From positions 1 through 56,219 of the forward strand of contig NZ_FMYQ01000040.1 of the NCBI RefSeq assembly GCF_900096975.1: a stretch of DNA of 56,219 bases, in the 5' to 3' direction. The notes beneath the pieces are model-generated. The model was not told the DNA's origin and did not search any database. It saw only the letters and a program-made list of their open reading frames with translations. A program made the translations under genes and the position numbers. This document shows, piece by piece, positions 35,501-44,998 of this stretch (positions within the stretch are counted from its first letter, which is position 1; the number at the start of each line of letters is the position of its first letter). The DNA is from Paraburkholderia lycopersici. GTDB taxonomy: Bacteria > Pseudomonadota > Gammaproteobacteria > Burkholderiales > Burkholderiaceae.

Positions 35501-36294
35501 CGGGATTCTCCGATCAGGATGCGGTCGAGCCCGACCATGCGGTCGAGCAGCAGCATCAGCAAGATCGTGCCGACGATCAGCACCGCCGACACCGAAGTGA
35601 CGAGCGGGTCGATCGTCTGCGCGATCTGGTTGTACATGGCGACGGGCAGCGTGGTCGTGCCGGGCGTCGCGACGAAGATGGTCATCGTGAGTTCGTCGAA
35701 GCTCTGGATGAACGAGAGCACCCAGCCGCCCGCCACGCCCGTGCGGATCATCGGCAGCACCACGCGGCGAAATGCCGTGAATCGGCTCGCGCCGCACGAG
35801 AGGGCCGCGCGTTCGGCGTCGCGGTCGAGGCCGACCGCCGAGGAGAGCGCGAGGCGTAGCGCGTAGGGCAGCACGATCACGACATGCGCGGCGACGAGCG
35901 CCCAGAACGAACCGTTCAGGTTCAGCAGCGAGAGAAAGCGCAGGAACGCGATGCCGAGCACGACGGCGGGAATCATCATTGGCGAGAGGAAGAAGCTCAT
36001 CAGCGCGCCGCGTCCCGCAAAGCGATAGCGCGCGATGGCGAGCGCGGCGGGAACCGCGAGCGCCACGCCGATGGTGGCGGCCGCGAACGCGAGGCGCACC
36101 GAGAGCCAGAACGCCGAGATAATGTCGCCGTTCTGGAGGATCGCGCGAAACCAGCGCAGCGAGGCGCCGTCGAACGGCATCGAGATATAGCCCTTGTCCG
36201 TGAACGCCACGAGCATGACCACCACGAGCGGCGCGAGCATGAAGGCGAGAAAGCACGCGTTGAACGCGAGCCCGGGCAATCCGTTGCGTTTCAT
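35497..36294 (-). CDS. spermidine/putrescine-type ABC permease (PotC-like)
   Basis: 265 residues, six membrane helices, with EAA-type loop RAALSCGASRFTAFRRVVLP. It is one of the two membrane subunits of this operon's importer. It overlaps the oxidase gene by 4 bases and begins 10 bases after the other permease. Confidence 0.93.
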   Translation of the reverse strand: MKRNGLPGLAFNACFLAFMLAPLVVVMLVAFTDKGYISMPFDGASLRWFRAILQNGDIISAFWLSVRLAFAAATIGVALAVPAALAIARYRFAGRGALMSFFLSPMMIPAVVLGIAFLRFLSLLNLNGSFWALVAAHVVIVLPYALRLALSSAVGLDRDAERAALSCGASRFTAFRRVVLPMIRTGVAGGWVLSFIQSFDELTMTIFVATPGTTTLPVAMYNQIAQTIDPLVTSVSAVLIVGTILLMLLLDRMVGLDRILIGESR

Positions 36295-36304
36295 GGCGAG
36301 GCCC

Positions 36305-37177
36305 TCAGTCGAAGATGTGCTTGTAGCGGCGTTCGGCGAGGCGGCTGCAGCCCATCACGATCGCCACGTTGGCGATCAGCAGCAGCACGGCGATGCTCGC
36401 GCCGAGCGGCCAGTTCAGTGTGCCGAGGAACTCGTCGTAGGCGGCCGTGGCCACCACTTTCAGGCGCCGTCCGCCGATCAGCGCGGGCGTGGCGAACGCG
36501 GAGGCCGAAAGCGCGAACACGATGATCGAGCCCGAGAGCACACCCGGCATGATCTGCGGCAGGAGCACGCGGCGGAACACGCGCAGCGGCGGCGCGCCCA
36601 GCGAGCGGCCTGCCCATTCCACCTGCGGATCGAGCTTTTGCAGCGTGGCCCACACCGACATCACCATGAACGGCACGAGCACGTGCGTGAGCGCGATGAT
36701 CGTGCCCGTCATGGTGAAAACGAGGCGGATGGGCTCGTCGGTGATGTGCAGCGACTGCAGTGCGTTGTTGAGCACGCCGTTGTTGCCGAGCAGGATCTGC
36801 CAGCCGAGCGTGCGCACGACCACGGAGATGAGCAGCGGGCCCAGCACGATCAACAGGCAGACGGATTGCCAGGGGCGGCGCATGCGCGCGAGCACGAGCG
36901 TCTCGGGCACGCCGAGCGCGATGGACAGGATCGTGACGGCGAATGCGAGCCCGGCGGTGCGCAGGAAGATCTGGCCATAGTAGGGATCGCTCAGGACACC
37001 AAGGTAATTGGCGATGGTCCAGCCGCGCTGCACGCCCGCGATGTCGCTGAACACATGGAACGAGAGCATGAACGTGAGCAGCAGGGGCACCAGCAGCAGC
37101 GCGAGAAAGAGCAGCAGCGCCGGCGCGGAGAGCAGCCAGGGCGCCGCGCCCGCGCGCGAGTCGTCAAGCGTTGCCAT
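36305..37177 (-). CDS. spermidine/putrescine-type ABC permease (PotB-like)
   Basis: 290 residues, six membrane helices, EAA-type loop GRSLGAPPLRVFRRVLLP. The start at 37177 lies inside the last codons of the ATPase gene (14-base overlap); the longer frame upstream is a shadow of that gene. Confidence 0.93.
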   Translation of the reverse strand: MATLDDSRAGAAPWLLSAPALLLFLALLLVPLLLTFMLSFHVFSDIAGVQRGWTIANYLGVLSDPYYGQIFLRTAGLAFAVTILSIALGVPETLVLARMRRPWQSVCLLIVLGPLLISVVVRTLGWQILLGNNGVLNNALQSLHITDEPIRLVFTMTGTIIALTHVLVPFMVMSVWATLQKLDPQVEWAGRSLGAPPLRVFRRVLLPQIMPGVLSGSIIVFALSASAFATPALIGGRRLKVVATAAYDEFLGTLNWPLGASIAVLLLIANVAIVMGCSRLAERRYKHIFD

Positions 37178-38234
37178 GGGTGCCCTCCCGCGTGAGGACG
37201 CGCAGATCGTCGTCGGTCCATGCGAGCCCCACCTCGCTGCCTTCCTCGGGCGGCGGCGCGCCGTGGTTCGGCTGCGCGACATGCAGCTTGCCCAACTCGG
37301 TCTCCACGGCGAGCAGCCACTGGTTGCCGACGAACACGCGCGTCGTCACGCGGCCCGTGAGGCGCGCGTCGCCGTTGGCGAGCCGCACTTTCTCGGGGCG
37401 GATGTAGACGTTCACGGCGCCCGCCACCTCGCGGCCCTCGTGCGGCACCTGCAGCATCGTCCCGGCAACCTCGACCTCGGCGCAGCGCGGATTGCGGCGC
37501 AACACCTCGCCCTCCAGCGTGTTGGTGCGGCCGAGGAAGGTCGAAGCGAACGGCGTGGCAGGGCGTTCGTAGGCATCGAACGGCGTGCTCAACTGGGCGA
37601 TCGTGCCGCGATGCATCACGGCGATGCGATCGCTCATCGTCATCGCCTCGACCTGGTCGTGGGTCACGAGAATCGTCGTGATGCCGAGGCGCTTCTGGAT
37701 CGCGCGCAGTTCGATATGCATCTCCTCGCGCAGCTTGGCGTCGAGGTTCGACATCGGCTCGTCGAGCAGCAATAGTTCGGGCTGCATCGCAAGCGCCCGG
37801 GCGATCGCCACGCGCTGACGCTGCCCGCCCGACAGCTCCTTCGGGTAGCGCGCGTCGAGGCCTCGCAGGCGCACGAGGTCCAACGCCTCGGCAATGCGTT
37901 CGGCGCGCTGCGCACGCTTCATTTTTCGCATCTCGAGGCCGAAGCCCACGTTGCCGGCCACGGTCATGTGCGGGAAAAGGGCGTAGCTCTGGAACACCAC
38001 GCCTATGCCGCGCTTCTCGGGCCGCTCGTGGGTGATGTCGCGGCCGTCGAGCGTGATGCGGCCCGTGGTCGGCGTGACGAAACCCGCGATCATCTGCAGC
38101 GTGGTGGTCTTGCCGCAGCCCGAAGGACCGAGCAGCGACAGAAACTCGCCGCGCGCGACCGTGAGGTCGAGCTGCTCGATCGCCGTGAAGTCGCCGTAGC
38201 GCTTCGATATGCCTTGCAGAGTGAGGAAGCTCAT
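37164..38234 (-). CDS. spermidine/putrescine-type ABC ATPase (PotA-like)
   Basis: 356 residues. Walker A GPSGCGKTT, signature LSGGQRQR, Walker B LLLLDEPMSNLD, and a C-terminal TOBE domain (about 270-345). It powers the two permeases of this operon. It follows the binding-protein gene by 46 bases. Confidence 0.95.
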   Translation of the reverse strand: MSFLTLQGISKRYGDFTAIEQLDLTVARGEFLSLLGPSGCGKTTTLQMIAGFVTPTTGRITLDGRDITHERPEKRGIGVVFQSYALFPHMTVAGNVGFGLEMRKMKRAQRAERIAEALDLVRLRGLDARYPKELSGGQRQRVAIARALAMQPELLLLDEPMSNLDAKLREEMHIELRAIQKRLGITTILVTHDQVEAMTMSDRIAVMHRGTIAQLSTPFDAYERPATPFASTFLGRTNTLEGEVLRRNPRCAEVEVAGTMLQVPHEGREVAGAVNVYIRPEKVRLANGDARLTGRVTTRVFVGNQWLLAVETELGKLHVAQPNHGAPPPEEGSEVGLAWTDDDLRVLTREGTHGNA

Positions 38235-38280
38235 GAGCGTCGGCCCTCGCTTGTCAGGTGCGTTGCACGAGGCGCGTGCA

Positions 38281-39348
38281 TCAGCGCTCGACCGAACGGT
38301 TCCAGCGCTCCGTCCACTCGGTGCGATGCGCGTTGATGGTGGTCCAGTCCATTGCCGTGAGCTTCGAGATCTGGTCGGGACCGTAGGGCACGCGCGCGGC
38401 GACTTCCGGCGTGAGCTTGACCGTCTTGTTGACAGGGCCAAGGCCGATGTCCGCCGCTTGCTGCACCTGCACATCGGGGCTCAGGAGGAACTGGATGAAC
38501 TGCTGCGAAAGCTGCGGCTGCGCGTTCTGCGCCACGGCGCACGCGGCCACCTGGAGCGCCACGCCGCCTTCCTTCGGGTAAATGAACTTGAGCGGAAAGC
38601 CCGTGTTTTGCAGCGCCACCGCCCGGCCGCTGCCGTAAGGCGCGAGGATCACGTCGCCGGACTGCATGAGGCCGTCCATTTCGCCGGGCGTGGGGGCCCA
38701 CGAAAGCACGTTGGGCGCGACCTGCTTCGTCATGGCCGTAAAGCCGGGGTCGATGTTCTTCTCGCCGCCGCCGTTCAGGCGCGCAAGCATCACGAGCGTA
38801 TGCAGGCCGTAGGTGTTGGTGATCGGCGGCACGCCGAGCTTGCCCTTCACGTGCGTGTCCTCGAGCGATTTCCACGAATCCGGCGCAGGCAGACCAAGTT
38901 TTCTGAACGCCTGTTCGTTATAGCCGATGCCGGTCGCCACCATGCCCACGCCCACCGCGGTCGGGCCGATTCGCGCGAGCGGGTAGAGGTCCTTCATGAC
39001 CGGCGCGTCGTCGATCTTTCCGCACAGGCCGAGCTGCATGGCCTGGTACATCGGGCCGTCGTCCATCACGGCGACGTTGATCTGTTCGTGGCCCTTCTGC
39101 GCCTGGAGCTTCGCGAGCGTGTCGCTGGAATTGCCCGCCACGTACACGACCTTTATGTCATGGGCCTTTTCGAACGCCGGAATGATCTTCTGACGATAGA
39201 GCTGCTCGTTGGAGCCGCCGACATTGGCGACGTACAGCGTGGTTTCGGCCTGCGCGAGCGCCGATGCGGCGAGGGTGGCGACGGCGGCGAGCGCCGTGAG
39301 TGCGGATTTGGATGGGGAAGTTGAACGACGACACAACGCAGCTTTCAT
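38281..39348 (-). CDS. periplasmic binding protein of the oxidase operon importer
   Basis: 355 residues with a signal peptide (cleavage near ALAQA-ETT, about residue 34) and a PotD/family-1 type solute-binding fold: TLYVANVGGSNEQLYRQKII at the mature start. ATG 39348 is preceded by GGAG at 9 bases. As first gene of the operon it faces the LysR gene. Its substrate sets what the oxidases act on and is not known. Confidence 0.92.
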   Translation of the reverse strand: MKAALCRRSTSPSKSALTALAAVATLAASALAQAETTLYVANVGGSNEQLYRQKIIPAFEKAHDIKVVYVAGNSSDTLAKLQAQKGHEQINVAVMDDGPMYQAMQLGLCGKIDDAPVMKDLYPLARIGPTAVGVGMVATGIGYNEQAFRKLGLPAPDSWKSLEDTHVKGKLGVPPITNTYGLHTLVMLARLNGGGEKNIDPGFTAMTKQVAPNVLSWAPTPGEMDGLMQSGDVILAPYGSGRAVALQNTGFPLKFIYPKEGGVALQVAACAVAQNAQPQLSQQFIQFLLSPDVQVQQAADIGLGPVNKTVKLTPEVAARVPYGPDQISKLTAMDWTTINAHRTEWTERWNRSVER

Positions 39349-39477
39349 GACGACGATCTCCATTCGATTATGGGGAACGGCGAACCGGGCAGTGCGCCGA
39401 TGCATCGCAGTCTGTGCCCTGGCCGGCCATATCGTCCAATACGAATAAAATGTCAACCTATGCGGGAATGATATGGA

Positions 39478-39518
39478 CCAGGGTTACGCCCTGGCGCGCA
39501 AATCAGGGTTAAGCCCAG
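39478..39518. promoter_or_regulatory. tandem LysR-type operator sites
   Basis: CCAGGGTTACGCCCTGG (39478-39494, perfect 6-base arms) and CAGGGTTAAGCCCAG (39504-39518, one mismatch) are two copies of CAGGGTTA-x-GCCC exactly 25 bases apart. They lie between the importer operon and the LysR start, just before its ribosome site. Paired sites are usual for LysR activators. Confidence 0.7.
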
Positions 39519-39528
39519 GAGATCCCCC

Positions 39529-40476
39529 TTGAATCTGAAGCACGTCGAGGCGTTTCGGGCCGTGATGGTGTCGGGGTCGATGACAGCCGCCGCGAAAGCG
39601 CTCTATACATCGCAGCCCAACGTGAGCCGCCTGATCGGGCAGCTCGAGCGCGAAACCGGGCTCACGCTGTTTCAGCGCGTGGGCATCCGGCTCATCCCCA
39701 CGAGCGAAGGCAATGCATTCTTTCGCGAGGTCGAGCGCGCCTATGTGGGCCTGCAAGGACTCACGAACGCCGCCGCGCAGATTCGCAATCTGGGTAGCGG
39801 GCGCCTGCGCATTGCCGCGATGCCTTCGGCGGGGCTTACGCTCGTGCCGCATGCCATCGGCAGGTTCCGCCACCTCTTTCCCGGCGTGACGGTTTCGCTG
39901 CACGTGAATACCTCGGGCACCGTGAACCACTGGACCGGCTCGCAGTTCTGCGACCTGGGCGTGGCCGTCTATATCAGCGAGGCGTCGAACTGCGAAGTCG
40001 AACTGCTTTCGAAGGTCGCGGCCGTTTGCGTGATGCCGGCCGCGCACCGGCTCGCGAAAAAGGCGGTGATCCGGCCGGCCGATCTGGAGGGCGAGTCGTT
40101 CATATCGCTGTGCCACGGCGACGGCACGCGCACGCAGATGGACGAAGTGTTCCAGCGCGCGGGCGTAGAGCGCGTGCTCGCCATCGAGGGGCAATACACG
40201 GCGATTTGCTGCGAGATGGTCCGTTGCGGGATGGGCGTGACGCTCGCGCACCCCATCGTCGCGCGCGATTTCGCGGGGCCCGATATCGCGATCCGGCCGT
40301 TTTCGCCGGCGGTGCTGTTTCCCACGTATCTGCTGTTTCCGCCGAATCGTCCGCGCGAGCGTCTGGTGGCCGAGTTCGTGGAGGTGCTGCGTGCGCATCA
40401 CGAGGATCTGATCGCGCAGATGAAGGCGCCCGATCGCGAGCCTGCACGCCGACGCGCGAGGAAAGCGGCGGCTTGA
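39529..40476 (+). CDS. LysR-family regulator (OccR/NocR-like group)
   Basis: 315 residues: HTH at 1-60 (MTAAAKALYTSQPNVSRLIG), then an effector domain. The start is TTG 39529, with AGGAGA about 7 bases upstream. Sequence style and position fit the opine/amino-acid catabolism regulators OccR and NocR, which activate a divergent uptake and oxidase operon on binding its substrate. Confidence 0.9.
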   Translation: MNLKHVEAFRAVMVSGSMTAAAKALYTSQPNVSRLIGQLERETGLTLFQRVGIRLIPTSEGNAFFREVERAYVGLQGLTNAAAQIRNLGSGRLRIAAMPSAGLTLVPHAIGRFRHLFPGVTVSLHVNTSGTVNHWTGSQFCDLGVAVYISEASNCEVELLSKVAAVCVMPAAHRLAKKAVIRPADLEGESFISLCHGDGTRTQMDEVFQRAGVERVLAIEGQYTAICCEMVRCGMGVTLAHPIVARDFAGPDIAIRPFSPAVLFPTYLLFPPNRPRERLVAEFVEVLRAHHEDLIAQMKAPDREPARRRARKAAA

Positions 40477-40686
40477 TGCGCGCGATCGGGCTTTGCGCTT
40501 CGCGGCGCGCACGAATGGTGTGCGGCTCGAAGCGCTTTCGGGCTTGGGGGAAGCAGGAAAGCGGCCAGCGCGGCGACTTCGATGCGAAGCGGCGGACCGG
40601 CACGCGCGATATCGCCGCGCTCAGGCGGGGCTCGTGTGGCGCTCATGTGGCGCTCGGTCGGTAGTCAGGCGGCATTCTGGCCGCCG

Positions 40687-41025
40687 TCACCCCGCTGCGA
40701 TGACGTCGATGCGCAGCGTAGCGCCGCCCCCTGCGATCTCGAGCAGGCGGTCGACGTTCGGGTGCGCGCCCGGGCGGTTGCGTGCATCGGCAGTGTGCTC
40801 GGCGAACACGGCGAGGCCGTGCTCGGCGGCGTGGGTGTCGAGTGTGCCGAATACCTCGCGCAGATAGTGGTAAACCGCGAGCGAGCCCTGCTTGCCGGGC
40901 TGGTTCTCGATGCTCGCGACCACGGCGCCCTGGCCGTCCACGAGATCGATGCGCTCGATGCCGCCGATGCCCGGCAGCAATGCGAGATTGTTCTTGAAGA
41001 CGGCGCCCGGTTGAATTGCCTGCAT
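40687..41025 (-). CDS. DUF2322 family protein
   Basis: 112 residues resembling DUF2322: FKNNLALLPGIGGIERIDL, ENQPGKQGSLAVYHYL and AVFAEHTADARNRPGAHPN. Function unknown, probably soluble. GGAG lies 10 bases before the ATG at 41025; a GTG one codon earlier is closer. Confidence 0.8.
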   Translation of the reverse strand: MQAIQPGAVFKNNLALLPGIGGIERIDLVDGQGAVVASIENQPGKQGSLAVYHYLREVFGTLDTHAAEHGLAVFAEHTADARNRPGAHPNVDRLLEIAGGGATLRIDVIAAG

Positions 41026-41130
41026 CACTGAAACACTCCGTTGGTTCGATAACTGGTTTTGGCGGAGCCGTATCTTAGCCTGGCGGGGTGTCTCGCGTTG
41101 AGGCGCACATGGCCGGCAGGCGACATCGCC

Positions 41131-42612
41131 TCACTCGTCGTCAACCGCCGAAAGCGGCGCGGCGACATGCTCGAGCGACTTGCGTTCCGCGTCCACGCCC
41201 CAGATCGCGGCGACCAGGGCCGCGCCGAGCATGAGCGCCGACCCTACCAGGTAGCCCGTGAACACTTCGCTGCGCTGGTGAGTATCGATTAGCCGTCCGA
41301 AGAAGGCTGGCCCGATGATTCCGCCCAGCGCCGTTCCGAACGCATAGAACACGGCGATGGCGAGCGCGCGGATCTCCAGCGGGAACGATTCGCTTACGGT
41401 CAGATAGGCGGAACTCGCCGCGGCGGACGCAAAAAAGAAAATCACCATCCAGGCGCCGGTTTGCATCGTCACCGTGAGCGTGCCCTGCTCGAACATCCGG
41501 CCACTCACCGTGAGCAGCACGCCCGAAAGCGCGTAGGTCGCCGCAATCATGGTGCGCCGGCCGATCACGTCGAAAAGCCGCCCGAGCAGGATCGGCCCGA
41601 GAAAGTTGCCGAGCGCGAACGGCAGCAGGTAAAGGCCCACGTCGCCACCCGGCACGTGATAGAACTCCGTGAGCACGAGCGCATAAGTAAAGAAAATCGC
41701 ATTGTAGAAGAAGGCCTGCGCCGTCATGAGCGAGAGACCCACCAGCGCGCGCCGCCGGTGCCGCACGAAGATGGCGTGGAACACCGCGCGCAGCGGCGTG
41801 TGACCGCGCGCGTGCAGGCGCAGCGGATCGTCGGGCGGTGCGTCGAGCGTATGGCCCGCGTCGCGAAAGCGTGCTTCGATATCCTGAACAATATGCTTCG
41901 CTTCGTCGTGCTCGCCGTGCGTGAGGAGCCAGCGCGGGCTTTCGGGAATCCAGCGGCGCATGGGCAGGATGACGAGCGCGAGCGCGGCGCCGATGAAAAA
42001 GCACACGCGCCAGCCCCAGTCGCCAGGCAGCAGATGCGGGTCGAGCAGCACGAGCGAGCCCGCCGCGCCAATGCCCGCGCCCACCCAGAACGTGCCGTTG
42101 ATGCTGAGGTCGGTCCAGCCGCGCACGCGCGCGGGCGTGAACTCCTGGATCGTCGAATTGATGGCGGCATATTCGCCGCCTATGCCCGCGCCCGTGAGCG
42201 CGCGAAACGCCACGAAGCTCGCGAAATTCCATGAGAACGCCGTTGCCGCGGTGGCGAGCAGATACACGGCGAGCGTGACGAAGAAGAGCTTGCGGCGGCC
42301 GAGCCGGTCCGTGAGCCAGCCGAAGCCTAGCGCGCCGCACACCGCGCCCGCGATATACGCGCTGCCGGCCAGCCCCACCTGCGCGTTGTCGAGGCGCAGG
42401 GCCGGGCTCGTTTTTAGCGCGCTCGCCACGGCGCCGGCCAGCGTGACTTCAAGGCCGTCGAGCAGCCACGTGACGCCCAGCGCCACGACGATGAGCACGT
42501 GAAATCGGCCCCACGGCAAGCGGTCGAGGCGCGCGGGCAGCGTGGTTTCGATGACAGCGGGCTTGTCGCTCGTATGCGTCGCGCTGGTATGCGTCGTATC
42601 GGATGGATTCAT
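41131..42612 (-). CDS. MFS transporter (metabolite:H+ symporter type)
   Basis: 493 residues and 12 predicted helices. DRLGRRKLF follows helix 2, and GLYLLPFALGNFLGPILLGRLFD is the mirror loop in the second half. PESPRWLL before the central loop places it among sugar- and aromatic-acid-type symporters. The substrate is unknown. It is monocistronic and divergent from the CSS-EAL gene, sharing a palindromic region. Confidence 0.9.
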   Translation of the reverse strand: MNPSDTTHTSATHTSDKPAVIETTLPARLDRLPWGRFHVLIVVALGVTWLLDGLEVTLAGAVASALKTSPALRLDNAQVGLAGSAYIAGAVCGALGFGWLTDRLGRRKLFFVTLAVYLLATAATAFSWNFASFVAFRALTGAGIGGEYAAINSTIQEFTPARVRGWTDLSINGTFWVGAGIGAAGSLVLLDPHLLPGDWGWRVCFFIGAALALVILPMRRWIPESPRWLLTHGEHDEAKHIVQDIEARFRDAGHTLDAPPDDPLRLHARGHTPLRAVFHAIFVRHRRRALVGLSLMTAQAFFYNAIFFTYALVLTEFYHVPGGDVGLYLLPFALGNFLGPILLGRLFDVIGRRTMIAATYALSGVLLTVSGRMFEQGTLTVTMQTGAWMVIFFFASAAASSAYLTVSESFPLEIRALAIAVFYAFGTALGGIIGPAFFGRLIDTHQRSEVFTGYLVGSALMLGAALVAAIWGVDAERKSLEHVAAPLSAVDDE

Positions 42613-42713
42613 CGGCAGGGCTGGGTTCGGCTCGCGTTGAGCTGTAGCACGCGCCGTTCCCGGGCGCGATAGGCGCACGTAAATATCTGCGTAGAGAGAA
42701 CGCCTCGCGTAAC

Positions 42714-42732
42714 GTATGATCGCTCATCATAC
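42714..42732. promoter_or_regulatory. palindrome between MFS and CSS-EAL genes
   Basis: GTATGATCGCTCATCATAC: perfect 7-base arms with a 5-base centre, about 100 bases from the MFS start and 79 from the EAL start. The form is that of a GntR- or LacI-type operator, but no such regulator is next to it. Confidence 0.55.
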
Positions 42733-42810
42733 AAAAGCGGCGGCGCTCAGGGAGCCCATGTCCGGATCGTGTCCGGCGACGAGCGCGACAGCCGTGTCCA
42801 GGACGAGCCT

Positions 42811-44415
42811 ATGCCACGACAAGCTTATCGTTCTCCGGTTCGCAAACGGCGCCTGTCCGGCCTGATACCCACGCTTGGCCTGATCGTCACGTTCGTTTGC
42901 GCTGCAAGCCTGTTGCTGTTCGCGATCGCGGCCGGCATAAGGGAAGGCGACAGGTCGATCCGCAGGCGCGAAGCCCTGATCGCACACGATATGGTCTCGG
43001 CGATCGAACACATACTCGACAGCGTGCGCGGCGCCCAGGGCGCGGCGCTCGCGGCATTGGCGGGGCAGCCCTGCGAGCGCGTGGCGCGCCGGTTCGCGGA
43101 GCTGAGAACGCACGTCAACTACGTGCGCGGCATCAATCTCGTGGCGAACGGGCGGCTCTACTGCTCGTCGGCGTTTGGCCCCTATGAGCTGCCGCTCGCG
43201 CCTTTCTTCCCGCATGTGCCCGCAGGCATCGCGATCAATTTGATCGGCGGCTCGCCCTGGCAGCCGCACGTGCCGGTCATGCCGCTTTACGTGCCGGCCG
43301 GCGAAAACCTCGGCTTGCTTTACGTGATCGAGTCGGCGTACCTGACCGATGCGCTCGCCCATGGCGTGCGCTACGGCGCGGGCCGCGTGACGCTCTCCGT
43401 GCCGGGCGCGGCGGCGCTGGACGACCGCGGCGCGTTGCTCGCCGCAGACGGCCCGGCCAGTCGCGCGGGTGCGCGCGCGACGTCTTCGCGCTGGGGCTTT
43501 TCCGTCGACGTGGTGTTCGCGCCGCCCGCGTATCAGGCCGCGCGCTGGAAGTCCGGCTTGCGATTCGGCGCGGCGGCGCTGCTCGTCGATCTGCTGGTCG
43601 GCGCGGCCTGGCTCATCGCGTTCGCGCCGCGCCGGCTGCTGCTTTCGGCGGTGCGCCGCGGCCTCAGGCACGGTCAGTTCCACGTGGTCTATCAGCCCGT
43701 GGTCGAACTGGCCACGGGCCGCGTCGGCGGCGTGGAGGCGCTCGTGCGCTGGACTCATCCGAAGTTCGGCGAGGTGAGTCCGGACGTGTTCATGGCCGAC
43801 GTGGAAGGCAGCGGGCTCCTTGGGCCGCTCACGCGCTTCGTGCTCGAACGCGCGACTACGGAGATGGTGCGCGCGACGACGGTGCGCCCGTTTCATCTCG
43901 CGGTGAACGTCGCGCCGATGGACCTCGACCGCAAGGACTTCGTTGCCGACGTGCTCCGCGCGGTCGACCGGCTGCCTCCCGGCGTGAACCTGATACTCGA
44001 AGTGACCGAGCGCTTCCTGCTCGAAAAGCGCGCGCGCACCGACGCGATCTTCGAGGCGCTGAAGGCGCGTGGCGTGAAGTTCGCCATCGATGACTTCGGC
44101 ACGCATCACAGCAACCTCGATCTGCTCGGGCAATTTCCGTTCGATTACGTGAAGATCGACGGGCAGTTCGTGCGTCAACTCGACAAACGCGGCGATCAGC
44201 TCGTCAAGGGCATCGTTGCCATGGCGAGCCACTTCGAAATGGCGATCATCGCGGAAGGCGTCGAGACCGAGGCGCAGCACGAAATGTTGTGCCGCCTCGG
44301 CATCCCCTACGCACAGGGCTATTTCTACCGGCGGCCGGGAACGGCCGGGAGCATCGCCGACATGCAGCGCGACGCCAGCCTCGTGCGTTATGCATTGTCC
44401 TCGCCGATACGTTAG
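42811..44415 (+). CDS. CSS-motif EAL phosphodiesterase
   Basis: 534 residues from the ATG at 42811 (AGGA 7 bases upstream); a GTG at 42769 would add 14 residues. A membrane helix near residues 20-40, a periplasmic domain with the CSS motif (LYCSSAFGP), a second helix near 255-275, then an EAL domain with EALVRWTHP, the DDFGTHHSN loop and AEGVET. It degrades c-di-GMP at the membrane and, in this class, activity rises or falls with the redox state of the periplasmic cysteines. DDFGT is followed by HH rather than the usual GYSS, a change worth noting. Confidence 0.92.
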   Translation: MPRQAYRSPVRKRRLSGLIPTLGLIVTFVCAASLLLFAIAAGIREGDRSIRRREALIAHDMVSAIEHILDSVRGAQGAALAALAGQPCERVARRFAELRTHVNYVRGINLVANGRLYCSSAFGPYELPLAPFFPHVPAGIAINLIGGSPWQPHVPVMPLYVPAGENLGLLYVIESAYLTDALAHGVRYGAGRVTLSVPGAAALDDRGALLAADGPASRAGARATSSRWGFSVDVVFAPPAYQAARWKSGLRFGAAALLVDLLVGAAWLIAFAPRRLLLSAVRRGLRHGQFHVVYQPVVELATGRVGGVEALVRWTHPKFGEVSPDVFMADVEGSGLLGPLTRFVLERATTEMVRATTVRPFHLAVNVAPMDLDRKDFVADVLRAVDRLPPGVNLILEVTERFLLEKRARTDAIFEALKARGVKFAIDDFGTHHSNLDLLGQFPFDYVKIDGQFVRQLDKRGDQLVKGIVAMASHFEMAIIAEGVETEAQHEMLCRLGIPYAQGYFYRRPGTAGSIADMQRDASLVRYALSSPIR

Positions 44416-44464
44416 CGAGAAAGCCGTTCAGCCGGCCGGAATTGCGAGGCGGAAAAACGCGGTG

Positions 44465-44998
44465 CTAGAAGCCGCGGCGAACGGTAATCGTCGCACCCGT
44501 GCTATGCGAATGGAGAAGGGCGACACGCGCGGTGGCGGAGAACACCCACTGGTCGACGGTCAGCGAGAGCCTGCGCTGGGGCTGTGCGCCGATCGTCAGC
44601 GTGCTGTCGGGCACCTGCAGCAGCGAGATTTGCGGCGCGGTGGAAGGGCCCATGCGCAGATAGCCGGAACCCGGCTGCGCGGCCTGCCGCGTACCGGCAC
44701 TGCCGCCGGGTGCGGACTTCACGAAGTCGTAACGATATTGGTCCCGAGCCACGGGCGCGCTATAAAAATTTTCCAGTTGCGCAAAAAGCGGCCTTTGCTG
44801 ATCCGGCTGATATTCCAGTTCGTACCGGTGCAGATACGCCTGGGGTTCGGGCAGCGAGGGAACGACTTCCATGGGCATGGGCGCGATATTCGCAAGCGTC
44901 ATGGTTTCGGAGTCGTTCGCGACAGTGCTCTGAGCGAAGGCATAACCGCTCAGCGTCAGAAAGACTGCACCGACAATCTCTTTGTTCAGGCACGCCAT
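44465..44998 (-). CDS. secreted hypothetical protein
   Basis: 177 residues with a signal peptide (MACLNKEIVGAVFLTL, cleavage near AFA-QS). ATG 44998 follows GGAGG at 6 bases, better than earlier starts. The mature part has no Cys and ends in a beta-rich, Ser/Thr-rich region. It converges with the CSS-EAL gene. No family recognised. Confidence 0.7.
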   Translation of the reverse strand: MACLNKEIVGAVFLTLSGYAFAQSTVANDSETMTLANIAPMPMEVVPSLPEPQAYLHRYELEYQPDQQRPLFAQLENFYSAPVARDQYRYDFVKSAPGGSAGTRQAAQPGSGYLRMGPSTAPQISLLQVPDSTLTIGAQPQRRLSLTVDQWVFSATARVALLHSHSTGATITVRRGF

